27,193 nucleotides of DNA from NCBI GenBank assembly GCA_045632525.1, contig JAZQWV010000020.1, positions 1 through 27,193 of the forward strand, read 5' to 3'. Position numbers and translations under genes: made by a program. Below, one piece after another: positions 1 to 7,093 of the stretch. The notes beneath the pieces are model-generated. The model made no database searches. It saw only the letters and a list, made by a program, of their open reading frames with translations, and was not told the origin of the DNA. This DNA is from Fimenecus sp045632525 (GTDB lineage: Bacteria > Bacillota > Clostridia > Oscillospirales > Acutalibacteraceae). Each line of letters opens with the position of its first letter. The first letter of the stretch is position 1.

Positions 1-1620
1 AAAGAGCCTATTGAAATCACTCTTTATGACAATATTGCAAACGCACTTGCTGCTGACTCAAAACCAATCAAGAAAGAAGATTATTGCAGACCTGTTCTTC
101 TTTGCGAATATGCTCACGCTATGGAAAATAGCCTTGGTAACTTTCAGGAATATATGGATGACTTCGAAGCACATGACCATATGTGCGGTGGTTACATCTG
201 GGACTTTGTTGACCAAGCAATCCGCAGAAAGACTCCAGAGGGTGACCAGTGGCTTTATGGTACTGACTTTGAGCCTTATGAGCCAGGTAGATACACACAT
301 CTTCCTAACACAACTGCTATGACAGGCTCAAACACATATTTCAATGCTAACGGTATTATCACAGCAGACAGAAAACCTCACCCATCATATTTTGAAGTTA
401 AGAAGGTTTATTGTGAAATCAAGGTTAAAGAAAAAGATTTAAGCAAGGGTGAATTTACTCTTATCAATAAGAAACTCTTTACTGACCTTTCTGATTTTGA
501 ATTCAAATGGAGTTTACAAGCAGAAGGCAATGAAGTGCAGAGTGGTATTGTTGACATCAATTGTGCTCCCCTTTCGGAAATTGACTTTACAATTCCTTAT
601 GATTTAACAACTCTCCCTGAAAAAGAATGTGTGCTTATTATTTCATTCCTTAACAAAACTGCACACGCTTGGTGCGAAGCTGGCTATGAGCAAGGATTTG
701 ACCAGTTTGTTGTTAAAGAAGCAGTGGCAGAAGAAAAGACATATTCAGGTCAGCTCACTCACGTTAAGAATGGCTCAGTTGTTACTGCACAGGGTGATGG
801 TTTCTCAATCAAGATTGATGGTGGCAAAATCGTTTCTCTTGAATTTGACGGCAAAGAATATCTTAAATCTGCAGTTGCGCCTAACTATTTCAGAGCACTT
901 ACAGACAACGATTTCTCTAACCTTAATTTTATTCCATTCTTGCTTCCATTCACACCATATCTCAACTGGCAAAGAGCAACAAAGAATGCAAAGGGTACAG
1001 TTAAGAATGTGCAGAAGAATAACAAAGGTCAACTTGTTGTTAATGTTGATTGGAGCGTTCAATTCTTCTCAGGTGTGACATCTGTATTTGTTATTAATCC
1101 TGATGGTAGCCTTGAAATCACTCACACAGGTACACCAAAGGGACTTAATCTCACTCGTTTCGGTACAATGATGGGACTTCTTCGTGAATTCGACCAAGTT
1201 AAATGGTATGGTCGTGGTCCACAAGAGACTTACTTTGACCGTAAAACTGGTGGTAAGATTACTCTTCATGAAAAGAGCGTTGCAGACCTTGAGCATCACT
1301 ATATGAGACCACAGGAAAATGGTAACAGAACTGATGTAAGATGGGTTGAAATCACAAATAAAGATGGTAAGGGTCTTCGTTTTGAGGCTATGGGCGAAAC
1401 TCCAATTTGCTTTAGCGCATGGCACTACACACAAGACCAGTTACACCTTGCTAAGCATATCCACGAATTACCACATTATGATATTACAACATTCAATGTT
1501 GACTTGAATCAAATCGGTGTTGGTGGCGATATGCCAGGTGACGCACAGGTTCGTGAAAAGTATCAGATGAAACCTAATAAGGTTTATACTTATACATTTA
1601 GAATTAAGCCAATTAAATAA
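1..1620 (+). CDS. lacZ: Beta-galactosidase, GH2 LacZ type (3' part; 5' end outside window)
   Basis: Hydrolyses terminal beta-D-galactosides; probably cytoplasmic, as nothing suggests export in the part present. The frame is open from base 1, so the gene enters from the left and the Met codon at 121 is internal. The fragment opens near the end of the catalytic TIM barrel. The GH2 nucleophile motif LCEYAHAMENS is present, its Glu codon at 106-108 (equivalent to Glu537 of E. coli LacZ by family knowledge), followed by GGYIWDFVDQ. The second half is the Bgal_small_N domain, with WYGRGPQETY, PQENGNRTDVRW and HELPHYDITTFNVD. Oddity: the late motif GVGGDMPGD has no Trp where most LacZ proteins have GVGGDDSW, so lactose may not be the natural substrate. 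It is convergent with the phosphoesterase at 1664 and shares a terminator with it. The GPH symporter at 3058-4542 is a plausible partner but lies on the other strand. Confidence 0.95.
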   Translation, partial: KEPIEITLYDNIANALAADSKPIKKEDYCRPVLLCEYAHAMENSLGNFQEYMDDFEAHDHMCGGYIWDFVDQAIRRKTPEGDQWLYGTDFEPYEPGRYTHLPNTTAMTGSNTYFNANGIITADRKPHPSYFEVKKVYCEIKVKEKDLSKGEFTLINKKLFTDLSDFEFKWSLQAEGNEVQSGIVDINCAPLSEIDFTIPYDLTTLPEKECVLIISFLNKTAHAWCEAGYEQGFDQFVVKEAVAEEKTYSGQLTHVKNGSVVTAQGDGFSIKIDGGKIVSLEFDGKEYLKSAVAPNYFRALTDNDFSNLNFIPFLLPFTPYLNWQRATKNAKGTVKNVQKNNKGQLVVNVDWSVQFFSGVTSVFVINPDGSLEITHTGTPKGLNLTRFGTMMGLLREFDQVKWYGRGPQETYFDRKTGGKITLHEKSVADLEHHYMRPQENGNRTDVRWVEITNKDGKGLRFEAMGETPICFSAWHYTQDQLHLAKHIHELPHYDITTFNVDLNQIGVGGDMPGDAQVREKYQMKPNKVYTYTFRIKPIK

Positions 1621-1628
1621 GCATAAAG

Positions 1629-1661
1629 AAACCGGACAGATTTAAAATCTGTCCGGTTTTT
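1629..1661. terminator. Bidirectional intrinsic terminator
   Basis: Perfect 13-bp GC-containing stem ACCGGACAGATTT/AAATCTGTCCGGT (1631-1643 and 1645-1657), flanked by A residues on the left and a T run on the right. It lies between two convergent stop codons and can serve both lacZ (+) and the phosphoesterase (-). Confidence 0.9.
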
Positions 1662-1663
1662 AT

Positions 1664-3010
1664 TTACCATTCTATTGTTTCGTTGTAATCGTCATAGCCG
1701 TAGTTGCCTGCGGTGGTTATGAGAAGGTCGGCAAGGTCAACTTTTTCACCATAAGGGTCTTTGACGCTGATTTTTTTAAGAATTGGTTTAATTCTGTTTA
1801 CGAATGCGATGAACACATCCCCTTCTGGTGTGCCTTTATTATAGGTCTGATTACCACGAAAGATATTTCGCACAAGAACAGTAGCAAAATCTATAAGTTT
1901 CACTTTTCTTATGCTCTTATCACACTTAATAAAAAGCAATTTTGCAAGTGTGCCGAGTTTTACTGAACAAAGAAGTTTGCCTACTATGCGAAGAGCAAAA
2001 ACAAGTCCTTTACTCTCTTTGATATGGAATTTTCTCATTGCTCTTGTTGTGTCGTCACGCAAGTCAAGGAGAATATTTCTAATCATTGCATCAAATACAC
2101 TTGTGAGATATTCTTTGCAAGTCATACCCTTTGTGTCATAGTCAAAATCAGGTGTTGCGATACTCTCAATTTCTGCTTTGTTTTCGTCGAGAGTTACAAG
2201 TCTTATGTATGATGGGTCGGCAATAATTGAGCCCGTTGTAACATCAAAGAATTTGTTCCCTTTTTCTGTTACAAATCTATTTATGCTCTGATTGTGCATA
2301 TGGCCTGTGAAAACAAGGTGCACACCCTCGTCTGCAAGAAGTGTTGCTACACTCTTATAATCATACATAAGTGCAGATTTGATTATTGAGAAAAGTGGTT
2401 GAATTGGAAGCACGGGATAATGACAAATCGCAAACATAGTTTGATTGTCTTCTCTCGCCTTTTTAGTTTGCTCTTTAATCCATTTAACCTGTTTTTCGGT
2501 TAAACTGAATTGACCTTTTGTTTTGATGTCTGCATTGATTGCGAGAAGTCTCACATTTTCACTTAACTGTGACACATAAGAGAGATGTTCTTCGTCCACT
2601 GCGATTGCATCGACAAAGCCAAAGTCGTTATAGAGTTTGATAAGGTCTTCTTTAGGTGTTGGCTCTGGCATATATCGTCCATTCTCACCAAATGCAAATG
2701 GGTCATTTTTCCAGTCATGGTCGGCAGTAATAAGATAAACCTTTTTGCCTTTTGCTTTTATATCGTAAAGAAGTTTTATAAACTTTTCGTGGCTTTTTCT
2801 TTCACCGTTCTGTGTTAAGTCACCAACGATTAACACTGTATCGGCTAAATCTGTTTCACCCAAATATTTAAACACTGCATTATTGATACTTTCAGTTTCT
2901 GCAAAGCATTTCTGCTCATAGTGCATAAAGTCTTCATAATCAGCACCAGAGCAACCTAAATCAGTATCAAAAAAATGTGGGTCTGTTAAAACCAAAAACT
3001 TAAAACTCAT
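1664..3010 (-). CDS. Calcineurin-like metallophosphoesterase
   Basis: 448-residue two-metal phosphoesterase of the PF00149 superfamily; substrate unknown. Motifs in order: D10-x-H12 (LTDPHF), G63-D64 with downstream N68 (GDLTQNG), a GNHD-type motif written ADHD (96-99), His197 in CHYPV, and GHMH (236-239). The catalytic domain ends near residue 270; the remaining ~180 residues are a C-terminal extension I cannot assign. The usual metal-bridging Asn of GNHD is Asp97, which is unusual. No signal peptide, so cytoplasmic. Ribosome site AGGTGAT lies 4 bases before the ATG. The gene follows the GPH symporter with 47 bp between them; that gap holds the symporter's terminator hairpin, and I see no strong separate promoter, so expression may depend on read-through. 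Confidence 0.88.
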   Translation of the reverse strand: MSFKFLVLTDPHFFDTDLGCSGADYEDFMHYEQKCFAETESINNAVFKYLGETDLADTVLIVGDLTQNGERKSHEKFIKLLYDIKAKGKKVYLITADHDWKNDPFAFGENGRYMPEPTPKEDLIKLYNDFGFVDAIAVDEEHLSYVSQLSENVRLLAINADIKTKGQFSLTEKQVKWIKEQTKKAREDNQTMFAICHYPVLPIQPLFSIIKSALMYDYKSVATLLADEGVHLVFTGHMHNQSINRFVTEKGNKFFDVTTGSIIADPSYIRLVTLDENKAEIESIATPDFDYDTKGMTCKEYLTSVFDAMIRNILLDLRDDTTRAMRKFHIKESKGLVFALRIVGKLLCSVKLGTLAKLLFIKCDKSIRKVKLIDFATVLVRNIFRGNQTYNKGTPEGDVFIAFVNRIKPILKKISVKDPYGEKVDLADLLITTAGNYGYDDYNETIEW

Positions 3011-3025
3011 AATATCACCTAAAAC

Positions 3026-3051
3026 AAAAGCCTACAATGAAGTAGGCTTTT
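3026..3051 (-). terminator. Intrinsic terminator or attenuator after the GPH symporter gene
   Basis: On the minus strand a 10-bp stem (GTAGGCTTTT/AAAAGCCTAC with 6-base loop) is followed by a U-rich stretch, directly after the symporter stop codon and just before the phosphoesterase ribosome site. It probably reduces rather than fully blocks read-through into the phosphoesterase gene. Confidence 0.75.
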
Positions 3052-3057
3052 ATAATT

Positions 3058-4542
3058 TTATTCCACAACAATACCTTTTGCTGCTCTCTGTTCTGCAAGC
3101 TCTGCAAAAATCTTCTCTTTCTTCTTACCTGTAAGGTCATAGAAGAACAATGGAATTGCACAGAGAAGAAGGCTTGCACCTGGCACGATTGTTACAAGTG
3201 AGAACATTGCAAAGTTCTGTGTTGATGAAAGTTGGTTAATTGCATCAACAACCTGCTGACCTGAACCAATATTGAGTGTTGCAACATCAATATGAACAAC
3301 AATATACATAAGGATAATCATAACTGTTGCAAAGGCATTACCAATCTGGTTAACGAACGCCTGACAAGATGAGCCAAGGCCTGTATCGCGAAGACCGGTT
3401 TTCCACTCAAGGAAGTCAAGACAATCACAAACCATTGCAAATGATACATTGTTGATAACACCAAGTGGTAATGCTGAAATCAACATAAAAGGAATGCAAA
3501 GAAGCAAGTTCTTTGTTGTCCAACCAATTACGATAGTAAATAAACTTGCTACAAATCCGCCGATACAAGCAACAAGCATAATTGTTTTATATTCAAACTT
3601 TTTATAAAGTTTTGGAAGAACAAGCATTGCGCCAAACATACCCACTGCTGCACAAATCTGAATAACCATTGCAACTGATGAAATATTTGAGTTATATTCT
3701 TCAACAGTTGTTGGCTTGCTGCCTATGTAAAGCCCTGAATAACGTGCAACGTGAGGTGCTGCTGCCTGAAGCATATAACGACCGAATGAAAGGATACCTG
3801 AAAGCACAACAAGCATTAAAGGTTTGCAAGAGAATAATCTCTTGAATGTTGAAGGTTGACCGTCATCATTCTTTGCAACATTTGGAAGTTGCACTCTTTC
3901 TTTTACCTTGAAGGATGTCATTGCGAAAAGTGGCATACCGATAATTGACATTGAAACTGCCATAATTGCATATTTAACGATACCTGCTTTTTCAACATCC
4001 ATATCTGCAATGAAAAAGCCAACGATAATAGGCAAAGCAACGGTTACGGCACTACCGATACCACCAACTGTTTTTGCGTGAGAAATAAGAACACCGCGTT
4101 CTTTTGGGTCAGGTGTCATAACATTTGGTAAGCTCCAGAATGGCACGTCACTGACGGAATAAACCATACCCCAAAGCACATAAGAAACTGCTACGAATAC
4201 ATAAAGTCCTACTGACTGATTTTTTGTGTCAAAGCCAGGGTTAACAAACATCAAAATTGTAAGAATGGCAATCGGGATAGCCGTGATTACTGGATAGGGT
4301 TTCATTCTACCCCATTTTGTTGATTTTCTATCCATTGCCATACCAATGAATGGGTCATAAACAGCGTCCCACACACGAGCAATAAGCATTAAAAGAATTA
4401 CGAACATTGCATCAAGAGCGAGAACATTCATGTAGTAGTCTGTTACATAACTTGACATACAGCTATAAACAAGACCTTGACCGAGCGCTGCTATGGCATA
4501 AGTTTTGACTTCTTTTTTAGGAACAAAAGTTTTAGTTTCCAT
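3058..4542 (-). CDS. GPH-family sugar:cation symporter (MelB/XylP type)
   Basis: 494-residue major-facilitator protein of the glycoside-pentoside-hexuronide:cation symporter family, expected to bring a glycoside or oligosaccharide across the membrane with Na+ or H+. The family signature ARVWDAVYDPFIG at residues 55-67 carries R56, D59 and D63; D59 and D63 match the cation-binding Asp55/Asp59 of MelB. DRKSTKWGRMKPY (71-83) is the cytoplasmic loop signature. About 12 hydrophobic segments follow. A 70-residue insertion-like stretch near 270-300 (YIGSKPTTVEEYNSN) is probably extracellular. Only 11 bp separate its start from the YhhN stop, so both come from the promoter at 5310-5338. Substrate cannot be read from sequence; the nearby LacZ-type glycosidase makes a beta-galactoside plausible. 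Confidence 0.9.
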   Translation of the reverse strand: METKTFVPKKEVKTYAIAALGQGLVYSCMSSYVTDYYMNVLALDAMFVILLMLIARVWDAVYDPFIGMAMDRKSTKWGRMKPYPVITAIPIAILTILMFVNPGFDTKNQSVGLYVFVAVSYVLWGMVYSVSDVPFWSLPNVMTPDPKERGVLISHAKTVGGIGSAVTVALPIIVGFFIADMDVEKAGIVKYAIMAVSMSIIGMPLFAMTSFKVKERVQLPNVAKNDDGQPSTFKRLFSCKPLMLVVLSGILSFGRYMLQAAAPHVARYSGLYIGSKPTTVEEYNSNISSVAMVIQICAAVGMFGAMLVLPKLYKKFEYKTIMLVACIGGFVASLFTIVIGWTTKNLLLCIPFMLISALPLGVINNVSFAMVCDCLDFLEWKTGLRDTGLGSSCQAFVNQIGNAFATVMIILMYIVVHIDVATLNIGSGQQVVDAINQLSSTQNFAMFSLVTIVPGASLLLCAIPLFFYDLTGKKKEKIFAELAEQRAAKGIVVE

Positions 4543-4553
4543 TTTAGTTCTCC

Positions 4554-5279
4554 TTAATTAAATAAAAGTGTACTTGCGAACAAGAACTGTGCTAAATAAT
4601 AAAGTGTATGGTTAATAATAACATTAACCTTTGTATTCTTGCCTTTTTCGAAATAGATTGATGAAAGAACAAGGTCTGAAAGCACAAATGCCACTGAACC
4701 AATCATCAAAACCAAGAATTTCTTTGAATAGCCAAAAAGGAAGAATCCATTCATTGAGCAGAACATTGTTGCTGCAACAAAGAGCGCGTAAATAAGTGAG
4801 ATTACTCTAAATTCACCATAATCGAGATTCTTGTTGATTTTTTCCATAAGACCTGCTACAACTGCAAAAATCACACAAGAGCCGATGAGATGTGGAACCA
4901 TCCACAATTCATATTCTGCAAAATTCAAAAGTATTGCAGGTATGAAGAATGTGTGGCCAATCATAAAGCAAGCAAAGCCTGCATAAGTATAAGGTCTTGA
5001 GCATTCTTTATGTACATATTTAAGGTCAAGCCAAATGTCGCCCAACAAACTGAAAATGAAACCTAACAACATTAAAATGCCATATTCAAAATTCTGTTTG
5101 TCAAAGCCGTTTTTTTCGATGTTATAAGCAAAAGCCATAAAAGCTGTGCCAATAAAGCAAGCAGATGCACCTGCTTTAACGAACATCGCGCCCAAGCCAC
5201 CTTTTTTGACACGCATAATCAAGAAAATAATAGTAACTATAACGCCTAATATTATTGTGCCTATTACTAATCCTTCCAT
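4554..5279 (-). CDS. YhhN/TMEM86-family membrane protein (lysoplasmalogenase-like)
   Basis: 241 residues and about 8 hydrophobic segments. Family motifs are FSLLGDIWLDL (residues 76-86, with D81 and D85) and, near the C terminus, FVLSDLVLSSIYF. Animal TMEM86 proteins hydrolyse the vinyl-ether bond of lysoplasmalogens; many anaerobic clostridia make plasmalogens, so a lipid role is plausible but inferred. The frame is open to an ATG at 5354, but I choose the ATG at 5279. It has the ribosome site AGGGGGC (5286-5292), it begins a clean hydrophobic N terminus, and the longer version would start upstream of the promoter. It is the first gene of a two-gene unit with the GPH symporter. Confidence 0.82.
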   Translation of the reverse strand: MEGLVIGTIILGVIVTIIFLIMRVKKGGLGAMFVKAGASACFIGTAFMAFAYNIEKNGFDKQNFEYGILMLLGFIFSLLGDIWLDLKYVHKECSRPYTYAGFACFMIGHTFFIPAILLNFAEYELWMVPHLIGSCVIFAVVAGLMEKINKNLDYGEFRVISLIYALFVAATMFCSMNGFFLFGYSKKFLVLMIGSVAFVLSDLVLSSIYFEKGKNTKVNVIINHTLYYLAQFLFASTLLFN

Positions 5280-5285
5280 AAAAAA

Positions 5286-5292
5286 GCCCCCT
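5286..5292 (-). promoter_or_regulatory. Ribosome binding site that sets the YhhN start
   Basis: AGGGGGC on the minus strand, 6 bases before the ATG at 5279. The alternative upstream ATG at 5354 has no comparable site. Confidence 0.75.
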
Positions 5293-5309
5293 AATTTTCT
5301 ATTAAAAAT

Positions 5310-5338
5310 ATTATACTGATAATTGAGACAAATTTCAA
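5310..5338 (-). promoter_or_regulatory. Promoter of the YhhN-GPH symporter unit
   Basis: On the minus strand: -35 TTGAAA (5333-5338), 17-bp spacer, -10 TATAAT (5310-5315). This is close to the sigma-A consensus, about 30 bases before the chosen YhhN start. It lies inside the palindrome at 5311-5350. Confidence 0.75.
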
Positions 5339-5350
5339 TTATCAGTATAA
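5311..5350. repeat. 16-bp palindrome over the YhhN-GPH promoter (candidate operator)
   Basis: TTATACTGATAATTGA (5311-5326) is perfectly complementary to 5335-5350, with an 8-base loop. One arm carries most of the -10 box and the other arm overlaps the -35 box. The stem is AT-rich. It could also act as a weak terminator for the DUF6472 gene, which ends at 5358. A repressor site is the better explanation given the match to both promoter boxes. Confidence 0.65.
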
Positions 5351-5357
5351 CCAAAAA

Positions 5358-5537
5358 CTAATTCTGTTTTTTGACAATTCCGTACTCATCATAGAGTCGG
5401 TAATATGGACATTGATAGTTTGACGAAGTTAAAAAGCGCACCATTTCATCTTCATCAAGGTTAATGTCACAGCAATATTCTTCTAATTCGTCGTCGTAAT
5501 AATAATTTACGCAAGATTCACAATTTGTCTTTGACAT
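5358..5537 (-). CDS. DUF6472-type small Cys-rich protein (59 aa)
   Basis: Function unknown. The protein begins MSKTNCESCVNYYYDDELEE, then has C22-C23, an acidic LDEDEMVRFL segment and a late CPYYRLYDEYGIV motif. The five cysteines (6, 9, 22, 23, 43) suggest metal binding or a redox-sensitive fold. I recognise the CESCVNY...D...C...LDEDE...CPY pattern as the small clostridial DUF6472 family; this comes from memory. Ribosome site GAGGGAT precedes the ATG. It starts 14 bp after the CaCA antiporter stop, so it is probably the second gene of that transcript. Stop codon TAG. Confidence 0.8.
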   Translation of the reverse strand: MSKTNCESCVNYYYDDELEEYCCDINLDEDEMVRFLTSSNYQCPYYRLYDEYGIVKKQN

Positions 5538-5551
5538 TTTTATCCCTCAAA

Positions 5552-6598
5552 TTAAAGAACGAATGATACAACCAAGAAAGCTGTGTAAATTGCAAGAAGC
5601 AAGATACCCTGCCAACGAGAAAGTTTCTCCTTAATCATTGTTGGAATAATCATAATTGACATTACTGCAAGCATTACCGGAATATCTAACACAAGTGAAG
5701 AATTGATGCCTGCAATTGTGCCTGCAACAGGAACATCAAATGGACTGATTGTAACTGCCGCACCACTAACGAGAACAAGGTTGAAAAGATTTGCGCCGAT
5801 AATATTGCCAAGTGACAATGAGCCATGGCCCTTTATAAGAGATGTGATTGCTGTTACAAATTCTGGAAGTGATGTACCAAGTGCAACAATTGTAAGACCG
5901 ATAACTTTTTCTGAGACACCTAATTCCTGAGCAATAATAATAGCATTATCCACCAAGAAATCAGCACCTATTGCAATAAGAACTGCACCGAGCACCAACA
6001 TAACAATATCTTTAAGAAGACTATCTTTTGTGCCTTCTAATGCAGATTCAACTGTATGGTCTTCACCACTCATTGCTTCAAGTTCTGCTTCGCTTGTAAT
6101 AGCACCAACATGTTCTTCAAGCTGAACAGTTTCAATGCCAACTGCAGTTTTCTTCATTCGAAGAACTGTTAAGAGCATGTAAGCCACAAATGTCGTAAGC
6201 AACACGATACCCATTGCACGTGAGAATGTGCCAAGAACATAAGCGCCAAAGCAATAAATTGCTGCTGCACCAAAGAAGAAAGTCACAGGAAGTGTCATAC
6301 TCTTTCTTGCTGCTGGACCTGGTTTGATTGCAATTGTGAGCGCCGCAATCAATGATGTATTACAAATTATTGAACCGATTGCATTACCATAAGCGATTGA
6401 ACCACTGCCTTGCATTGCTGCACCCGCTGAAACCATAACTTCAGGAAGAGTTGTACCAATTGAAACAACTGTTGCACCAATGAGAATTTCAGGCAAATGG
6501 AAACGACGAGCAATACCTGATGCACCATCAACGAACCAGTCGCCACCCTTAATAAGCAATACAAAACCGATTGCTAACATAATTACTGGAACAAGCAT
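5552..6598 (-). CDS. Calcium/sodium:cation antiporter, CaCA family (YrbG-like)
   Basis: Membrane antiporter that exports Ca2+ or a related cation in exchange for Na+ or H+. It has two inverted alpha repeats: GATVVSIGTTLPEV (41-54) with GNAIGSIICNT (71-81), and GLTIVALGTSLPEF (234-247) with GNIIGANLFN (264-273). The halves are joined by an acidic cytoplasmic loop at about 155-195. About ten hydrophobic segments; 348 residues, normal for the bacterial family. The frame has ATGs at 6604 and 6598. The ribosome site AAGGAG ends 1 base before the first and 7 bases before the second, so I use 6598. It has its own promoter at 6657-6685 and is followed closely by the DUF6472 gene. Confidence 0.93.
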   Translation of the reverse strand: MLVPVIMLAIGFVLLIKGGDWFVDGASGIARRFHLPEILIGATVVSIGTTLPEVMVSAGAAMQGSGSIAYGNAIGSIICNTSLIAALTIAIKPGPAARKSMTLPVTFFFGAAAIYCFGAYVLGTFSRAMGIVLLTTFVAYMLLTVLRMKKTAVGIETVQLEEHVGAITSEAELEAMSGEDHTVESALEGTKDSLLKDIVMLVLGAVLIAIGADFLVDNAIIIAQELGVSEKVIGLTIVALGTSLPEFVTAITSLIKGHGSLSLGNIIGANLFNLVLVSGAAVTISPFDVPVAGTIAGINSSLVLDIPVMLAVMSIMIIPTMIKEKLSRWQGILLLAIYTAFLVVSFVL

Positions 6599-6656
6599 AT
6601 TCATACTCCTTTATTTTTCAACATTATTATGGTATCTAAAAAACACCACTCGAGAA

Positions 6657-6685
6657 ATATTAACATACTTATTAAAAAAATTCAA
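6657..6685 (-). promoter_or_regulatory. Promoter of the CaCA antiporter-DUF6472 unit
   Basis: Minus strand: TTGAAT (6680-6685), 17-bp spacer, TAATAT (6657-6662). It gives a leader of about 50 bases with the AAAGGAG ribosome site near its end. Confidence 0.6.
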
Positions 6686-6704
6686 TAATAAACAAAATTT
6701 TAAT

Positions 6705-6740
6705 AAAAAAAAGAACCGACTATAAATTTATAGTCAGTTC
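6705..6740 (-). terminator. Intrinsic terminator of the PepD-OPT-PqqD unit
   Basis: Minus strand: near-perfect inverted repeat GAACTGACTATAAA/TTTATAGTCGGTTC (6713-6740, one wobble pair), followed by a long U-rich tract. It starts 5 bp after the PqqD-like stop codon. Confidence 0.85.
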
Positions 6741-6745
6741 ACATT

Positions 6746-7093
6746 TTATTCTTTCCAGATTATAAATCCATAACTTTCAAGGGTTTGAAAATACTGTGCA
6801 AGACGGTCATAAAGCGGTTCAGCTTTATCGCCAAAATGCTCTTTAACATGCTTGCCAAGTTTATAGACATTTGTTTCACCATCTATAAGTGGCCAGATAA
6901 AATTGCCCATCTCATCAAGGTGAATAAAACTCACTTTTGGTTTTTTGAGAATAATTTGTGCCACTTTGTTAGCAAGTCCCCTATTCTCGACTTCAAGTGT
7001 TATTTCACCGTTTTCGTCAGTAGACCAATTTAGTCCGTCTTTATGCACAGGGATTTTATCAAGATAGTTTTCTGTGGCTAATTTTTTGCTCAT
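6746..7093 (-). CDS. PqqD-family (RiPP-recognition-like) protein coupled to the OPT transporter
   Basis: 115 residues. The C-terminal two thirds fit the PqqD fold: FIHLDEMGNFIWPLIDGETN (about 56-75), then an amphipathic helical stretch ending FQTLESYGFIIWKE. In PqqD and related RiPP recognition elements this fold binds a peptide and presents it to an enzyme, often a radical SAM protein. No radical SAM enzyme or precursor peptide is visible in this window. The ATG overlaps the OPT stop codon (ATGA, 4-bp overlap), so the two proteins are probably made in a fixed ratio. Inference: it may bind peptides handled by the transporter. An N-terminal extension of about 40 residues precedes the domain. 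No signal peptide; cytoplasmic. Confidence 0.78.
   Translation of the reverse strand: MSKKLATENYLDKIPVHKDGLNWSTDENGEITLEVENRGLANKVAQIILKKPKVSFIHLDEMGNFIWPLIDGETNVYKLGKHVKEHFGDKAEPLYDRLAQYFQTLESYGFIIWKE

Noticed and set aside
629..1078. 149-residue plus-strand open frame
   Set aside because: Shifted frame inside the beta-galactosidase gene, whose own frame has clear family motifs.
121..1620. Complete beta-galactosidase gene starting at the ATG at 121
   Set aside because: The frame is open to base 1 and the nucleophile Glu lies before this Met, so the gene is cut by the window edge.
5280..5354. 25-residue N-terminal extension of the YhhN protein
   Set aside because: It would begin upstream of the promoter and has no ribosome site; the ATG at 5279 has one.
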